DNA from: G020350405 sp964513655 | GTDB taxonomy: Bacteria > Planctomycetota > Phycisphaerae > Sedimentisphaerales > Anaerobacaceae | Assembly: GCA_964513655.1 (NCBI GenBank) | Contig: CAZENQ010000003.1 | Span: forward strand, 46,600 to 110,599 | Length of the DNA stretch: 64,000 nucleotides | Direction: 5' to 3' | In this document: piece after piece, positions 8,839 to 18,121 of the stretch | How positions within the stretch are numbered: the first letter of the stretch is position 1 | Layout of the letters: the number at the start of each line of letters is the position of its first letter | The notes under the pieces: generated by a model | Databases searched by the model: none | What the model was told of the DNA's origin: nothing | What the model saw: only the letters and a program-made list of their open reading frames with translations | Translations under genes and position numbers: made by a program

Positions 8839-9450
8839 ATGGGAAAACTTCTTAAGAGGATTTTTGACCTACTGATTTCGCTTCCGGCAATATTAGTTTT
8901 ATTGCCGGTTTTTGTGGTTATAGTCATAGCCATAAGGCTCTCAAGCAAGGGGCCGGCTATTTTCAGGCAGGAAAGAGCGGGTAAGGGTGGTAAGCCGTTT
9001 GTTTTTTATAAATTTCGGACGATGAGGGCCGATGCTGACCCATTTGGGCCGAGTCCAAAGTCAGGTGAAGACCCAAGACTCACAAAAGTAGGAAGGTTTC
9101 TGCGAGAATATTCGCTCGACGAACTGCCGCAATTATTTAACGTACTGAAAGGTGATATGAGTATTGTTGGGCCGCGGCCGCTGTATGTCTCACAGATGGC
9201 CGAATGGAATGAAAGGCAGAAGAAAAGACTGCTCGTTAAGCCGGGTTTGACGGGCCTAGCCCAAATATCCGGCCGGGGGGGACTGACACGCGAGCAGAAA
9301 CTGGAACTTGATGTAAAATATGTGGAAACAGCAGACTTTTCGACCGATATAAAGATAATCCTAGCGACTATTGCACAGGTGTTTGGACGAAAAAGCATAT
9401 ATGAGAGGAGATATTCAGAAACCGAATCTACAAGAGGAGAGAGGAAATAA
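8839..9450 (+). CDS. Initiating phosphosugar transferase (PglC/WcaJ-like)
   Basis: A 203-residue bacterial sugar transferase. A hydrophobic membrane segment (about residues 10-33) is followed by KFRTMR, the Asp94-Glu95 catalytic pair in YSLDELPQL, GDMSIVGPRP, and VKPGLTGLAQISGRG. These are hallmarks of monotopic phosphoglycosyl transferases that move a sugar-1-phosphate from UDP-sugar to undecaprenyl phosphate, the first step of lipid-linked glycan assembly. It lacks the N-terminal multi-helix domain of full-length WcaJ, so it resembles the short PglC form. It closes the glycan operon, six bases after the GNAT gene. Confidence 0.93.
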   Translation: MGKLLKRIFDLLISLPAILVLLPVFVVIVIAIRLSSKGPAIFRQERAGKGGKPFVFYKFRTMRADADPFGPSPKSGEDPRLTKVGRFLREYSLDELPQLFNVLKGDMSIVGPRPLYVSQMAEWNERQKKRLLVKPGLTGLAQISGRGGLTREQKLELDVKYVETADFSTDIKIILATIAQVFGRKSIYERRYSETESTRGERK

Positions 9451-9484
9451 TATATAAGGTCAACAGACAGCCGGAGCAAGTTAA

Positions 9485-10609
9485 ATGGAACAGAAAACAG
9501 CCACTAAGGTTAAATACGTCACAAAAGTAGAGCAGATAGAGCAGTTAAACGAGCAGGAACTGGCCGCACTGAAGAAAGTCACTGACAAGTTTTCTTTCCG
9601 CAGCAATGACTACTACCTATCGCTTCTCGACTGGAATGACCCGAATGACCCGATACGCACAATCATAATTCCACATGCACGGGAGCTTGACGAATGGGGC
9701 CAGCTTGACCCTTCGGACGAAAAAGCCTATACGATTATGCCCGGCCTCGAGCACAAATATAATTCCACCGCCGTGCTCCTGGTAAGTAATGTTTGTGACG
9801 GTATATGCCGGTATTGTTTCCGTAAACGCGTCTTCATAGAATCTCAAAAGGATTATCTGCGGGACCTGCCGGGTGCACTGCAATACATAGAGCAGCATCA
9901 CGAAGTGACCAACGTGCTGTTGACGGGAGGAGACCCGCTGGTGATGACAACCTCAAAGCTCGAGAACATTATCCGACCGCTGCGTGAAATTGACCATGTT
10001 CAGATAATTCGCATCGGAACGAAGACGCCGGTTTTTAATCCATACCGAGTTATTGACGACCCGACCTTGTTGGAAATGATAGAAAAGTACAGCACGCCTC
10101 GAAAGAAAATCTACGTAGTAACTCACTTTGTCCATCCAAGGGAACTAACTGATGTGGCAGTCGAGGGTATTACCCTGCTGCAAAAGTCAGGTGCTATCGT
10201 CACAAACCAGACACCTCTGATAAAAGGAGTAAATGATAATCCTGATGTCATGGCAGAGCTTCTTGGGAAACTGTCCTTTATTGGTGCTGCTCCCTACTAT
10301 ATCTTCCAGTGCCGCCCGGCACTGGGCAATAGGGCCTACACGGTGCCCATCGAACAAGGATACGAAATTGTAGAACAAGCCAAGTCGCGCGTATCCGGAC
10401 TGGCAAAACGCGTTCGCTATGTAATGTCCCATTCAAGCGGCAAAATAGAATTCGTCGGCAAAACGGATGATATGGTTTATATGAGATATCACAGGGCATA
10501 CGATGACAAAGATAGCGGGCGATTTATGGCCTTCAAGAGTAACCCGAACGCCTGCTGGCTTGAAGATTACGACCAGCCGATTGAAAATTGCCCCGTTGAT
10601 TTACCGTAG
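9485..10609 (+). CDS. KamA-family radical SAM aminomutase-like protein
   Basis: A 374-residue member of the lysine 2,3-aminomutase family. The [4Fe-4S] motif is Cys104-x3-Cys108-x2-Cys111 (CDGICRYC). The likely PLP lysine is Lys320, in MSHSSGKIEF, at the place of the C. subterminale KAM lysine. The family moves an amino group between adjacent carbons; members include lysine and glutamate aminomutases and EpmB. The length fits, but the substrate cannot be assigned from sequence. It follows the sugar transferase by 34 bp and ends in a good terminator, so it may share the glycan operon transcript. Beta-lysine as a compatible solute is one possibility. Confidence 0.85.
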   Translation: MEQKTATKVKYVTKVEQIEQLNEQELAALKKVTDKFSFRSNDYYLSLLDWNDPNDPIRTIIIPHARELDEWGQLDPSDEKAYTIMPGLEHKYNSTAVLLVSNVCDGICRYCFRKRVFIESQKDYLRDLPGALQYIEQHHEVTNVLLTGGDPLVMTTSKLENIIRPLREIDHVQIIRIGTKTPVFNPYRVIDDPTLLEMIEKYSTPRKKIYVVTHFVHPRELTDVAVEGITLLQKSGAIVTNQTPLIKGVNDNPDVMAELLGKLSFIGAAPYYIFQCRPALGNRAYTVPIEQGYEIVEQAKSRVSGLAKRVRYVMSHSSGKIEFVGKTDDMVYMRYHRAYDDKDSGRFMAFKSNPNACWLEDYDQPIENCPVDLP

Positions 10610-10663
10610 TCCTTGTACAGACGATAGTTAGAATGACAGTTCGTTGTTTCGAGTTTTTCAGAC

Positions 10664-10696
10664 AACCCCCGTCAGGAGCGGGGGTTAATTATTTTC
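10664..10696 (+). terminator. Rho-independent terminator
   Basis: AACCCCCG (10664-10671) pairs perfectly with CGGGGGTT (10679-10686) around a 7-base loop and is followed by AATTATTTT. It closes the KamA transcript and probably the glycan operon. Confidence 0.85.
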
Positions 10697-10718
10697 TACA
10701 TCAGAGAGCACATGGGAG

Positions 10719-11957
10719 ATGATAGTAAGAACCAGCAAAGCTATCCTGCTGACTTTTGTGTGCTGTAGGGTCACTTTCGCGCTCGAGCCCAACCAAATCT
10801 TGGTGGTGGCAAACAGCGAGGTAACAGCTTCTGTTCGGCTTGCCCAATACTACTGTGAACGCCGACATGTTCCTATAGAAAATATTCTTACCTTGCCTTT
10901 AGGGGCGAGCCTTACCGATACAGTCACCAGAGCCGACTATGAAAAAAAACTTGCTGAGCCGATACGCAGAAAAATGTCCGACCCTGAGTTCGCCGATAAA
11001 ATCAGATGCCTGTTGATGACTTATGGTGTACCTTTCAAAGTGGGGCCAAGAGGAGCATTGAGCGACAAAAAAGAAAGGTTAGAGGAACTGACCAAACAGA
11101 AGGCAGACCTGAACCAGACACTTGAACAGTTTGAGAAAAGCGGCGCAGCGAACAACTCCAAAGACATTGGAGGGATTAAACGCACGCTGACCAAACTGCA
11201 ATCCAAGATTGATTATATAACGGGCAGAGAAACAGCAGCCAGCGTAGACAGCGAACTGTCAATGATACTGTTCGGTGACTACCAGTTATATCGATGGCAG
11301 CCGAATAAATTAAAGGATAATGTGTTGGGCCTGCGTTTTAACACGCTTATGGTCTCTCGCCTTGATGGGCCAAATTTCAAGATAGCCCAGGGTCTTGTCG
11401 ATAAGTCGATGGCAGCAGAAAAAGCAGGGCTAAACGGTGTTGCTTACATCGATTCAAGGGGAATTGCAAAAGACAACAAGCCTTATTCGTTTGGCTACTT
11501 TGACCAATCTCTGCGGGATTTGGCGGTACTGGCAAGATTTCGAACAGAGCTGGCTGTCAAAGAAGAACAGATGGAGAAACTGTTTCAGCCGGCGGCCTGT
11601 CCTCAAACGGCTATTTATTGCGGCTGGTATAGTTTGGAAAAATACGTTGATGCCTTCGATTTCATCGATGGCGCAATAGGTTATCATATATCAAGCCTCG
11701 AAGCGGTCGATCTTCGTGACCCGAACAGCGGCCAGTGGTGCCCGGCAATGCTCGCGGACGGGATAACCGCTACAATGGGAGCGGTCTCCGAGCCGTATCT
11801 GCACTCATTTCCTGAGCCGAAAGAATTTTTCCTAGAGTTGTTCAACGGCCGCTGTCTTGTTGAAGCGTACTATTACACAAAGCCGTTTAATTCGTGGCAA
11901 ATGGTCTTGATAGGCGATCCGTTATACACACCTTTCAAAGGCATTAAGCGTCAATAG
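10719..11957 (+). CDS. TIGR03790-type secreted protein
   Basis: A 412-residue protein with an N-terminal signal-like segment (SKAILLTFVCCRVTFA). The following NQILVVANSEVTASVRLAQYY and the motif IRCLLMTYGVPFKVGPRGAL are typical of TIGR03790 proteins, a family of unknown function frequent in Planctomycetes and Acidobacteria. A coiled-coil-like stretch (about residues 118-150, KERLEELTKQKADL) sits inside the domain. The C-terminal part holds FNSWQMVLIGDPLYTPF, also usual. It stands alone behind a terminator and converges, with a 7-base overlap, on the VanZ-like gene. Function unknown; envelope or periplasmic location is inferred from the signal sequence. Confidence 0.8.
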   Translation: MIVRTSKAILLTFVCCRVTFALEPNQILVVANSEVTASVRLAQYYCERRHVPIENILTLPLGASLTDTVTRADYEKKLAEPIRRKMSDPEFADKIRCLLMTYGVPFKVGPRGALSDKKERLEELTKQKADLNQTLEQFEKSGAANNSKDIGGIKRTLTKLQSKIDYITGRETAASVDSELSMILFGDYQLYRWQPNKLKDNVLGLRFNTLMVSRLDGPNFKIAQGLVDKSMAAEKAGLNGVAYIDSRGIAKDNKPYSFGYFDQSLRDLAVLARFRTELAVKEEQMEKLFQPAACPQTAIYCGWYSLEKYVDAFDFIDGAIGYHISSLEAVDLRDPNSGQWCPAMLADGITATMGAVSEPYLHSFPEPKEFFLELFNGRCLVEAYYYTKPFNSWQMVLIGDPLYTPFKGIKRQ

Positions 11958-12691
11958 GGCGGCAATTCTTGAGTGGAACCTCGATGAGATAAAGCAACAA
12001 GGTAAATCGCAATAATAACAACGGCAATTCCTGCTAAAGAGATCATTACATGCGAAAGTCTGAAATCATTGCCAGCAAGCGCGGAGAATAGTTCCACCGC
12101 CAACAAAAGGGCAATCGGCAGTGATAATGCACCTATCAGCCATTTGGGCTCAGGTGCTTTTATCGGCAGCAAGTACTTCATGTATCCAGTCCACAGCAGA
12201 GTAAAAAGGCCGTAGACAAACAGATGAAATACTGCGTTTGTCACCGGCAGCACATCAGCCAGACCGCCCCTCATGAAATTCGTTAAAACAAAGATAGTAG
12301 CACCCGTTACCGCAAGGGTCGCAGGCCAAAAGGAAAAAAACGTAAGCAAAACCAATCCTGTTAGCGCACCTGCCAAATCCGCAAAAAAATCCATAACATC
12401 AGCGTTGCGGCCCACATACCCCTGTAGCCACTCATCAAGAACCCCATAACAAACCACCACAAAAAGCACCCACCACACCGCCGCCCTGTTCCATTTTACC
12501 TTCCTGTCCGGACTGATGGCAAACCATAGCAGAAAAACCAATACAAAATAAGCAATGTAGTGAAGAGTTTTGTCCGATACTTGGGCACCATGAAAGAATT
12601 GCGGGACCGGTATATGCGCAAGTATAAATATTGCCGACCAATAAAGTAGCAGAGAAATAAAAATCACTTTTTGTCGCCGCGCCAGAGCCAT
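11951..12691 (-). CDS. VanZ-like membrane protein
   Basis: A 246-residue protein with seven or so hydrophobic segments. The N-terminal half has VanZ-family features: SDKTLHYIAYFVLVFLLW and the charged loop YGVLDEWLQGYVGRNADV, then DFFADLAGALTGL. The C-terminal half adds three further helices not found in the shortest VanZ members. VanZ confers low teicoplanin resistance in enterococci, but most relatives have no known role. Start ATG at 12691. It is 132 bases downstream of nadE on the same strand and convergent with the TIGR03790 gene. Confidence 0.8.
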   Translation of the reverse strand: MALARRQKVIFISLLLYWSAIFILAHIPVPQFFHGAQVSDKTLHYIAYFVLVFLLWFAISPDRKVKWNRAAVWWVLFVVVCYGVLDEWLQGYVGRNADVMDFFADLAGALTGLVLLTFFSFWPATLAVTGATIFVLTNFMRGGLADVLPVTNAVFHLFVYGLFTLLWTGYMKYLLPIKAPEPKWLIGALSLPIALLLAVELFSALAGNDFRLSHVMISLAGIAVVIIAIYLVALSHRGSTQELPPY

Positions 12692-12823
12692 TGAAATCGC
12701 CTGTATCCGTTACTTAAAGGTTATTATTTTTCATTAAATCGCAAAATGGAACGCTAACAATATGTCGATTTTCATTAGCAGGCCCTTTAATTTTATTGAC
12801 TTGCAGGGGCGTAGCAGGAAAAG

Positions 12824-14470
12824 TTACATTGTATCCTCACAAGGGCTATAACGATTTGTGATCGGCAGTCTTCTGTCTTTGCCAAAGGCCTTTGGCGTGA
12901 TTTTTACCCCCGGCGGCGATTGCCTTCTCTTATACTCATTGCGGTCAACCATGCGAATCACACTCTGGACAACTTTCCGGTTGAGACCGGATCCTACAAG
13001 CTGGTGCGCGGATTTGTCCTCCTCCACGTAGCCCTTGAGGATTTTATCAAGCAAATCATAATCCGGCAGAGCATCGCTGTCTTTCTGCCCGGGCCTCAGC
13101 TCGGCTGTGGGCGGCCGCCTCAGTACATCTTGCGGTATGACTTGCCGCTTGTTTATCTTGTTTATGTATTCAGCCAGTTTGTAGACCATGGTCTTGGGAA
13201 CATCCTTTATCACAGCAAAGCCACCGGCTGTGTCTCCGTAAAGAGTGGCGTAGCCAACTGCCGTCTCAGACTTGTTGCCTGTCGTCAGCACCAAAAAACC
13301 GAACTGGTTACTTAGTGACATCAGAATACTGCCGCGGATTCTGGCCTGCAGATTCTCGTAGGCAATCCCCTTGTTGTCCCAGCCCGGGACCGATTCCAAC
13401 AACTGGTCGAACTGCTTTAGTATTGCCTCAATCGGAACAGTTAAAAACTCAATCCCCAGATTCTTTGCTACGTTCTCGGCATCAGCTATTGTCTCGGGGC
13501 TGTTAAATTTCGAGGGCATTGTAATGCCAATCACATTTTCCGCGCCCAAGGCCGCGACAGCAATAGCAGCGGTTACCGAAGAATCTATACCGCCGCTAAG
13601 ACCTAAAAGTGTCTTCGCAAAACCGTTCTTCTGGGTATAATCCCTTGTCCCCAAAACAAGCGCTCCATAGACCTCATCAAGCTGCCCTGTCGGTTGGGCA
13701 GCAGTCGCCTGTAGTGGCTTCACCTCAATAGCACCATCCCTATTAGTGCTGATATCAGCAACTAATAAATCCTCCTCAAACGCCCTAGCTTCAGCAACAA
13801 TCCTGCCGGACGAGCCTGCGAACATGCTTCGTCCGTCAAAAACCAGTTCGTCCTGTCCACCGACAAGGTTGCAGTAGCAGACCGCACAACCGAATTTTTT
13901 CGCACATTGGCTGACTAACTCTTTTCTCTTCTCAAACTTGCCCACATGAAAGGGTGAGGCCGAGATATTCAGAATCATCTGAATTTCGTCGATGTCTTTG
14001 AGGAAATTGGCCAGCCACTGGATGTCCCAGATATCGGCGCAAATGGTAATCGCGATATCCAGGCCACCTAAATTGATTATCACCGGCTCGGTTCCCGCCC
14101 GGAAATACCTTTGTTCATCGAACACGCCGTAATTCGGCAGCAGGCCTTTGCGGTATATTTTGCTTATATTGCCGTTTTGTATCGCAGCAGCGGAATTGTA
14201 GCTGTTCCCCCGATGGCTCTCGGCAAAGCCAACTATCACTGTCTTTTCCGAGCACTCGGCGGCAAGTTTCTCGACCGCTGAGCGGCAGTCCTTTAAGAAA
14301 TGCTCCTTGTGTAACAAGTCCTCCGGTGGGTACCCACAGACAGCCAACTCCGGAAAAACCACCAGGTCCGCGCCCGCCTGAAGGGCCTCACTGTAGATTC
14401 TGCGCATCTTTGCGGCATTGCCGGCCAAATCACCCACTACAGCGTTAAATTGTCCCAAAGCTATCCGCAC
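12824..14470 (-). CDS. nadE: Glutamine-dependent NAD+ synthetase
   Basis: A 548-residue two-domain enzyme that amidates nicotinic acid adenine dinucleotide to NAD+. The N-terminal nitrilase-like glutaminase has its Glu in VVFPELAVCGYPPED (about residue 41), the Lys in RKGLLPNYGVFDEQ and the Cys in ITICADIWD. The C-terminal synthetase has the P-loop GLSGGIDSSVTAA and TTGNKSETAVGYATLYGD. I prefer GTG at 14470 (protein starting MRIALGQFN) because a GGAG lies about 11 bases upstream; a TTG at 14479 is the alternative. It diverges from sixA. No anomaly seen. Confidence 0.95.
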   Translation of the reverse strand: MRIALGQFNAVVGDLAGNAAKMRRIYSEALQAGADLVVFPELAVCGYPPEDLLHKEHFLKDCRSAVEKLAAECSEKTVIVGFAESHRGNSYNSAAAIQNGNISKIYRKGLLPNYGVFDEQRYFRAGTEPVIINLGGLDIAITICADIWDIQWLANFLKDIDEIQMILNISASPFHVGKFEKRKELVSQCAKKFGCAVCYCNLVGGQDELVFDGRSMFAGSSGRIVAEARAFEEDLLVADISTNRDGAIEVKPLQATAAQPTGQLDEVYGALVLGTRDYTQKNGFAKTLLGLSGGIDSSVTAAIAVAALGAENVIGITMPSKFNSPETIADAENVAKNLGIEFLTVPIEAILKQFDQLLESVPGWDNKGIAYENLQARIRGSILMSLSNQFGFLVLTTGNKSETAVGYATLYGDTAGGFAVIKDVPKTMVYKLAEYINKINKRQVIPQDVLRRPPTAELRPGQKDSDALPDYDLLDKILKGYVEEDKSAHQLVGSGLNRKVVQSVIRMVDRNEYKRRQSPPGVKITPKAFGKDRRLPITNRYSPCEDTM

Positions 14471-14582
14471 CGAACACAAATCTCCAAACTAAGTAACTCG
14501 GATAACCTATACACTCCAAGAGACAAAATTGCAAGAAGATTAAACAGTCAAAAAGCAGGTACATTAGACCAAAAGGTTTTGC

Positions 14583-14617
14583 TATAATAATGCTGCTTAA
14601 AGACTGTCGAAAGGAGG
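14583..14617 (+). promoter_or_regulatory. sixA promoter -10 and strong Shine-Dalgarno
   Basis: A perfect TATAAT lies at 14583-14588, without a convincing -35 at 17 bases. AGGAGG at 14612-14617 sits 6 bases before the sixA ATG. This is the divergent nadE/sixA spacer. Confidence 0.5.
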
Positions 14618-14623
14618 TCAAAG

Positions 14624-15094
14624 ATGAAGTTGTACCTTGTCCAACACGCAAAAGCAGCTCCGAAAGAGCTGGACCCTGAGCGAGCGCTGACCGAAGAGGG
14701 ACGCCAAGAGCTGCAGAAGGTCGCCGCATTTGTCAAGCCTTTGCACCTGTCTGCAGATTATCTATGGCACAGCGGAAAAAGACGCGCTGCCCAGACCACA
14801 GAGCTTTTGGCCGAGGTTATCAAGATAAACCAAGCCGAATCCGTCCGTGACGACCTTGGGCCAACCGATGATGTTACCGCTCTCAGCGATGAACTTAATC
14901 ATCTACGGCAGGATGTTATGATTGTTGGGCATCTGCCGTTCTTGAGCAAGCTGACGTCACTGCTTTTAACCGGGTCCGAATCAGCCGATACGGTGGCGTT
15001 CAAAAATAGTGGTATCGTATGCCTGAACCGCTCCGAGGAGAACCGGTGGCAGCTCAATTGGGTGGTAATACCAGAGCTTTTAGCTGTTATGTAA
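14624..15094 (+). CDS. sixA: Phosphohistidine phosphatase SixA-like
   Basis: A 156-residue single-domain histidine phosphatase. It starts MKLYLVQHAKA, where His8 is the phosphoacceptor; the Gln-His-Ala form of the RHG motif is typical of SixA. The second motif is in SGKRRAAQTTELL, and the general-acid region in MIVGHLPFLSKL. SixA removes phosphate from histidines of phosphotransferase proteins, in E. coli acting on NPr. The length is normal for the family. It is preceded by a strong AGGAGG site and followed 31 bp later by the radical SAM gene, with which it may be cotranscribed. Confidence 0.9.
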   Translation: MKLYLVQHAKAAPKELDPERALTEEGRQELQKVAAFVKPLHLSADYLWHSGKRRAAQTTELLAEVIKINQAESVRDDLGPTDDVTALSDELNHLRQDVMIVGHLPFLSKLTSLLLTGSESADTVAFKNSGIVCLNRSEENRWQLNWVVIPELLAVM

Positions 15095-15125
15095 TGGGTG
15101 TGATATCCGAAAACAAAGCCAAATT

Positions 15126-16013
15126 ATGACTCCTCTGCCAGACAATTTAGGGCCTTTCAGTAAATCCGTTCAGCAAATGGCCGAGCGTATGAATCCCTGC
15201 ACGCTTTGCCCGCGCGATTGCAAGGTCAATCGCAGCGAAGGCGAAATAGGCTTTTGTGGAATAGGCGATAGCCCAGTGGTCAGTTCCGTAGGGCCACATT
15301 TCGGCGAGGAAAGAGAGCTTGTCGGCCCTGGCGGCTCAGGCACCATCTTCTTTGCCGGCTGTAACTTAGGCTGTATTTTCTGCCAAAACTTCGATATCAG
15401 TCATCATCGACACGGCCGGGCGGTAACAATTGAGCAATTGGCCCAGTTTATGCTCGAACTGCAAAGTCACGCCTGCAGTAATATTAATTTTGTTACTCCC
15501 ACGCATGTTGTTGTGCCGGCTATGGCGGCTGCTGAACTGGCAAGAAAGGACGGCCTGACCCTGCCGATAGTCTATAATACAGGAGGGTACGATTCGGTTG
15601 AAACGCTAAAGCTGCTTGCCGGCCTCGTGGATATTTACATGCCTGATATGAAGTATTCGGGCTCCGAGGTCGCCAAGGAACTCTCAGGTGCATCTGATTA
15701 CCCCCAGCTAAACCGCGCCGCTGTCAAAGAAATGCACCGTCAGGTAGGAGACCTTCAAACAGAAAAAGGCCTGGCTACTCGAGGGCTCCTTGTCAGACAT
15801 TTGGTCCTGCCGAACAACCTGGCAGGCAGCTTCGAGGTCATAGACTTTTTAGCAGAGCAAATCAGCACACACACTGCAATCAACATAATGGACCAGTACC
15901 GCCCCTGCTTCAAAGCGTCATCAAACGCCAAAATAAACCGCCGACCCACACTAAAGGAGTATGACGCCGTCCGCCAATACGCCATACAAAAAGGCCTGAA
16001 CGTACTCACCTGA
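15126..16013 (+). CDS. PflA-like radical SAM protein
   Basis: A 295-residue radical SAM enzyme of the PflA-like branch. An N-terminal cysteine cluster (CTLCPRDC and GFCGIG) precedes the SAM cluster motif Cys79-x3-Cys83-x2-Cys86 (CNLGCIFC). Further on are FVTPTHVVP-like residues, YNTGGYD and DIYMPDMKY, which are shared with the AmmeMemoRadiSam-type and pyruvate-formate-lyase-activase-like proteins. No partner glycyl radical enzyme lies nearby, so the target is unknown. It overlaps the end of the convergent DUF72 gene by 8 bases. Confidence 0.88.
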   Translation: MTPLPDNLGPFSKSVQQMAERMNPCTLCPRDCKVNRSEGEIGFCGIGDSPVVSSVGPHFGEERELVGPGGSGTIFFAGCNLGCIFCQNFDISHHRHGRAVTIEQLAQFMLELQSHACSNINFVTPTHVVVPAMAAAELARKDGLTLPIVYNTGGYDSVETLKLLAGLVDIYMPDMKYSGSEVAKELSGASDYPQLNRAAVKEMHRQVGDLQTEKGLATRGLLVRHLVLPNNLAGSFEVIDFLAEQISTHTAINIMDQYRPCFKASSNAKINRRPTLKEYDAVRQYAIQKGLNVLT

Positions 16014-16743
16014 GCAGAAGCTCTCTCAGCTGTTTAGCATTGCCAACAGCATATCCCCCGAAGTCATTATTGAAGTAAGCGTAGACACTACGGACGTTTT
16101 GTATATTCTCCTTGACCCAATCTGCCCACTTCTGAAGGTTGGCTTTGGTGTAGTTTCCTGAGTATCGGCCGGTCGTGCCGTGGAAACGAAGGTAGATGAC
16201 GCCACCTATGACAACGCGGGGTACTTTCATTCCCGGCATATCGTGAACACAAAAGCCCGCCTTAAATTTGTCGAGCAGTTCGTAAGTATCTTCCGAAAAC
16301 CAGCTTTTGTGCCTGAATTCAAAGATTGCTAAGCACTCTTGGGGCAAAGCCTTCAAAAAAGTTCTCAGCCGGGCAAGGTCTTTATGAAAACTTGGCGGCA
16401 GTTGATACAGAACAGGCCCCAGCTTTTCTTTCAGCAAATTCGCCCCTTTGAAAAATCGCTCAAGCGGCCCTGCGGGTTCTTTTAACCTCTTAATATGAGT
16501 GATATAGCGATTGGCCTTTACCGTATAGACGAAATTCTCACGTGCTTGTCTGTGCCAGAGCTCAAAGGTCTGCTGTTTTGGAAGCTGATAGAAGGTGTTG
16601 TTGATTTCCACGGTGTCGAAATGCCCCGCATAGTGCTCAAACCACTTGTTCTTGGGCAGACCAGCGGGATAAAACACCCCTGACCAGTGATTGTAATGCC
16701 ACCCTGAGGTCCCTATTCGAATATCACAATCTGCCTTGGTCAT
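16006..16743 (-). CDS. DUF72 (YecE-like) protein
   Basis: A 245-residue TIM-barrel protein of the DUF72 family. The start IRIGTSGWHYNHWSGVFYP, then EINNTFYQLP, VKANRYITHIKRL and LRFHGTTGRYSGNY are family signatures. The biochemical role is unsettled. Lone gene on the minus strand between the radical SAM gene and the glycerate kinase gene; the start ATG at 16743 leaves about 100 bp of divergent spacer. Confidence 0.9.
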   Translation of the reverse strand: MTKADCDIRIGTSGWHYNHWSGVFYPAGLPKNKWFEHYAGHFDTVEINNTFYQLPKQQTFELWHRQARENFVYTVKANRYITHIKRLKEPAGPLERFFKGANLLKEKLGPVLYQLPPSFHKDLARLRTFLKALPQECLAIFEFRHKSWFSEDTYELLDKFKAGFCVHDMPGMKVPRVVIGGVIYLRFHGTTGRYSGNYTKANLQKWADWVKENIQNVRSVYAYFNNDFGGYAVGNAKQLRELLLR

Positions 16744-16847
16744 GACAAATATTTTAACCTTTCAGTTGAACAATCCGCAAAATTATTATAATTTTCGGCC
16801 TTGCAGGAGTGCGAATCAATTGGGCAATGACAGCTATCTGAGAAGCT

Positions 16848-17972
16848 ATGAAAATAATTATCGCAATGGATTCGTTCAAAGGTACTCTCAGTGCCAACCA
16901 GGCATGTGAAATCGTCGCAGAGTCAGTAGCCGAATGTGTGCCAAGTGCCGAGCTGGTAATAAAACCAATGGCCGACGGCGGTGAAGGCACCGCGCAAGCA
17001 ATGATAAGAGCTGCCAGCGGCCGATGGATTCCACAGAGAGTAATGGGCCCCCTACCCGACATGCAGGTCGAAGCCGGCTTTGCCTGGTTCGATTCCGACA
17101 AAACAGCCCTTGTCGAGATGGCCTCAGCAAGCGGACTCGAACTACTCTCCCCAGAGCAGATGAATCCCTTGAAGACCACCACTTATGGTACCGGCCAACT
17201 GATAAAGGCCGCTCTGGATTACGGTGCACAAAAAATCCTTCTCGCCGTGGGCGGAAGCGCAACCGTCGATGGCGGGCTCGGTGCCGCAATGGCGATGGAC
17301 TGGGAGTTCCTCGACACCGAAGGAAACCTGGTTCCGCATGGCGGAGCGGCTCTTGAGCTAATCGATAAAATAATCGAACCCAAGAATCTTAAACTCCCTC
17401 CGCTGGAGGTCCTCTGCGACGTCGACAATCCCCTATGCGGTGAGCACGGCGCTGCCAGAGTTTACGGGCCACAAAAGGGCGCAAGTGTCCAGATGGTAGA
17501 ACAACTCGAAAAAGGTCTTCGGCATCTTACTGTCCTCGTTCAGGAACAACTGACTCGCGACATCAATAACGTCCCCGGTGCAGGAGCGGCCGGCGGACTG
17601 GCCGCGGGTGCCTTGGCTTTTATGAATGCTGCCCTCGTATCCGGTATTGAGACGGTAATGGCCCGAAGCAACCTTCGCGCAGAGCTGAAATCTGCCGACT
17701 GGATAATTACCGGGGAAGGCTCTTTCGACAACCAGTCCCTCTACGGAAAAGTCGTCTCTGGAATCGCAGCAATGGCCTCAAAATCACATACCCGCATTGC
17801 CGTCATAGCAGGCGAGGTCTCCGTGCCACAACAGGAATATCAAAAACTCGGAATCACCACCGCCATCGGCTGCAGAACAAAAGACATGTCCCTTGATTAT
17901 GCACTTGCAAATTCCCGCCAGCTTCTCCACTCGGCCGCACAGCACCTCGCAAGAGAATACCTCACCATGTAG
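16848..17972 (+). CDS. Glycerate kinase (GarK/GlxK type)
   Basis: A 374-residue glycerate kinase of the GarK/GlxK family, which phosphorylates D-glycerate, usually to 2-phosphoglycerate. Clear signatures are MKIIIAMDSFKGTLSA at the start, MADGGEGTAQAM, GGSATVDGGLG, PGAGAAGGLAAG and TGEGSFDNQSLYGK. The length is normal and no domain is missing. It opens a plus-strand group with split transketolase, GarR and a GntP permease; together GarR (tartronate semialdehyde to glycerate) and this kinase make a route into lower glycolysis. The 150-bp gap to the transketolase gene leaves room for a second promoter. Confidence 0.93.
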   Translation: MKIIIAMDSFKGTLSANQACEIVAESVAECVPSAELVIKPMADGGEGTAQAMIRAASGRWIPQRVMGPLPDMQVEAGFAWFDSDKTALVEMASASGLELLSPEQMNPLKTTTYGTGQLIKAALDYGAQKILLAVGGSATVDGGLGAAMAMDWEFLDTEGNLVPHGGAALELIDKIIEPKNLKLPPLEVLCDVDNPLCGEHGAARVYGPQKGASVQMVEQLEKGLRHLTVLVQEQLTRDINNVPGAGAAGGLAAGALAFMNAALVSGIETVMARSNLRAELKSADWIITGEGSFDNQSLYGKVVSGIAAMASKSHTRIAVIAGEVSVPQQEYQKLGITTAIGCRTKDMSLDYALANSRQLLHSAAQHLAREYLTM

Positions 17973-18121
17973 TTCTATAGCGTAAATAGGTGCTTACGGC
18001 TATCTTGACAAGGCCACACCAAAAAAAGATTGCACATTTCCACACAACACGCTATCATTATCAACCTTTATAGCACTTGAGAATCGAAAACTGCGTGGAA
18101 CTTCTGTGAGGATAAGTAGTT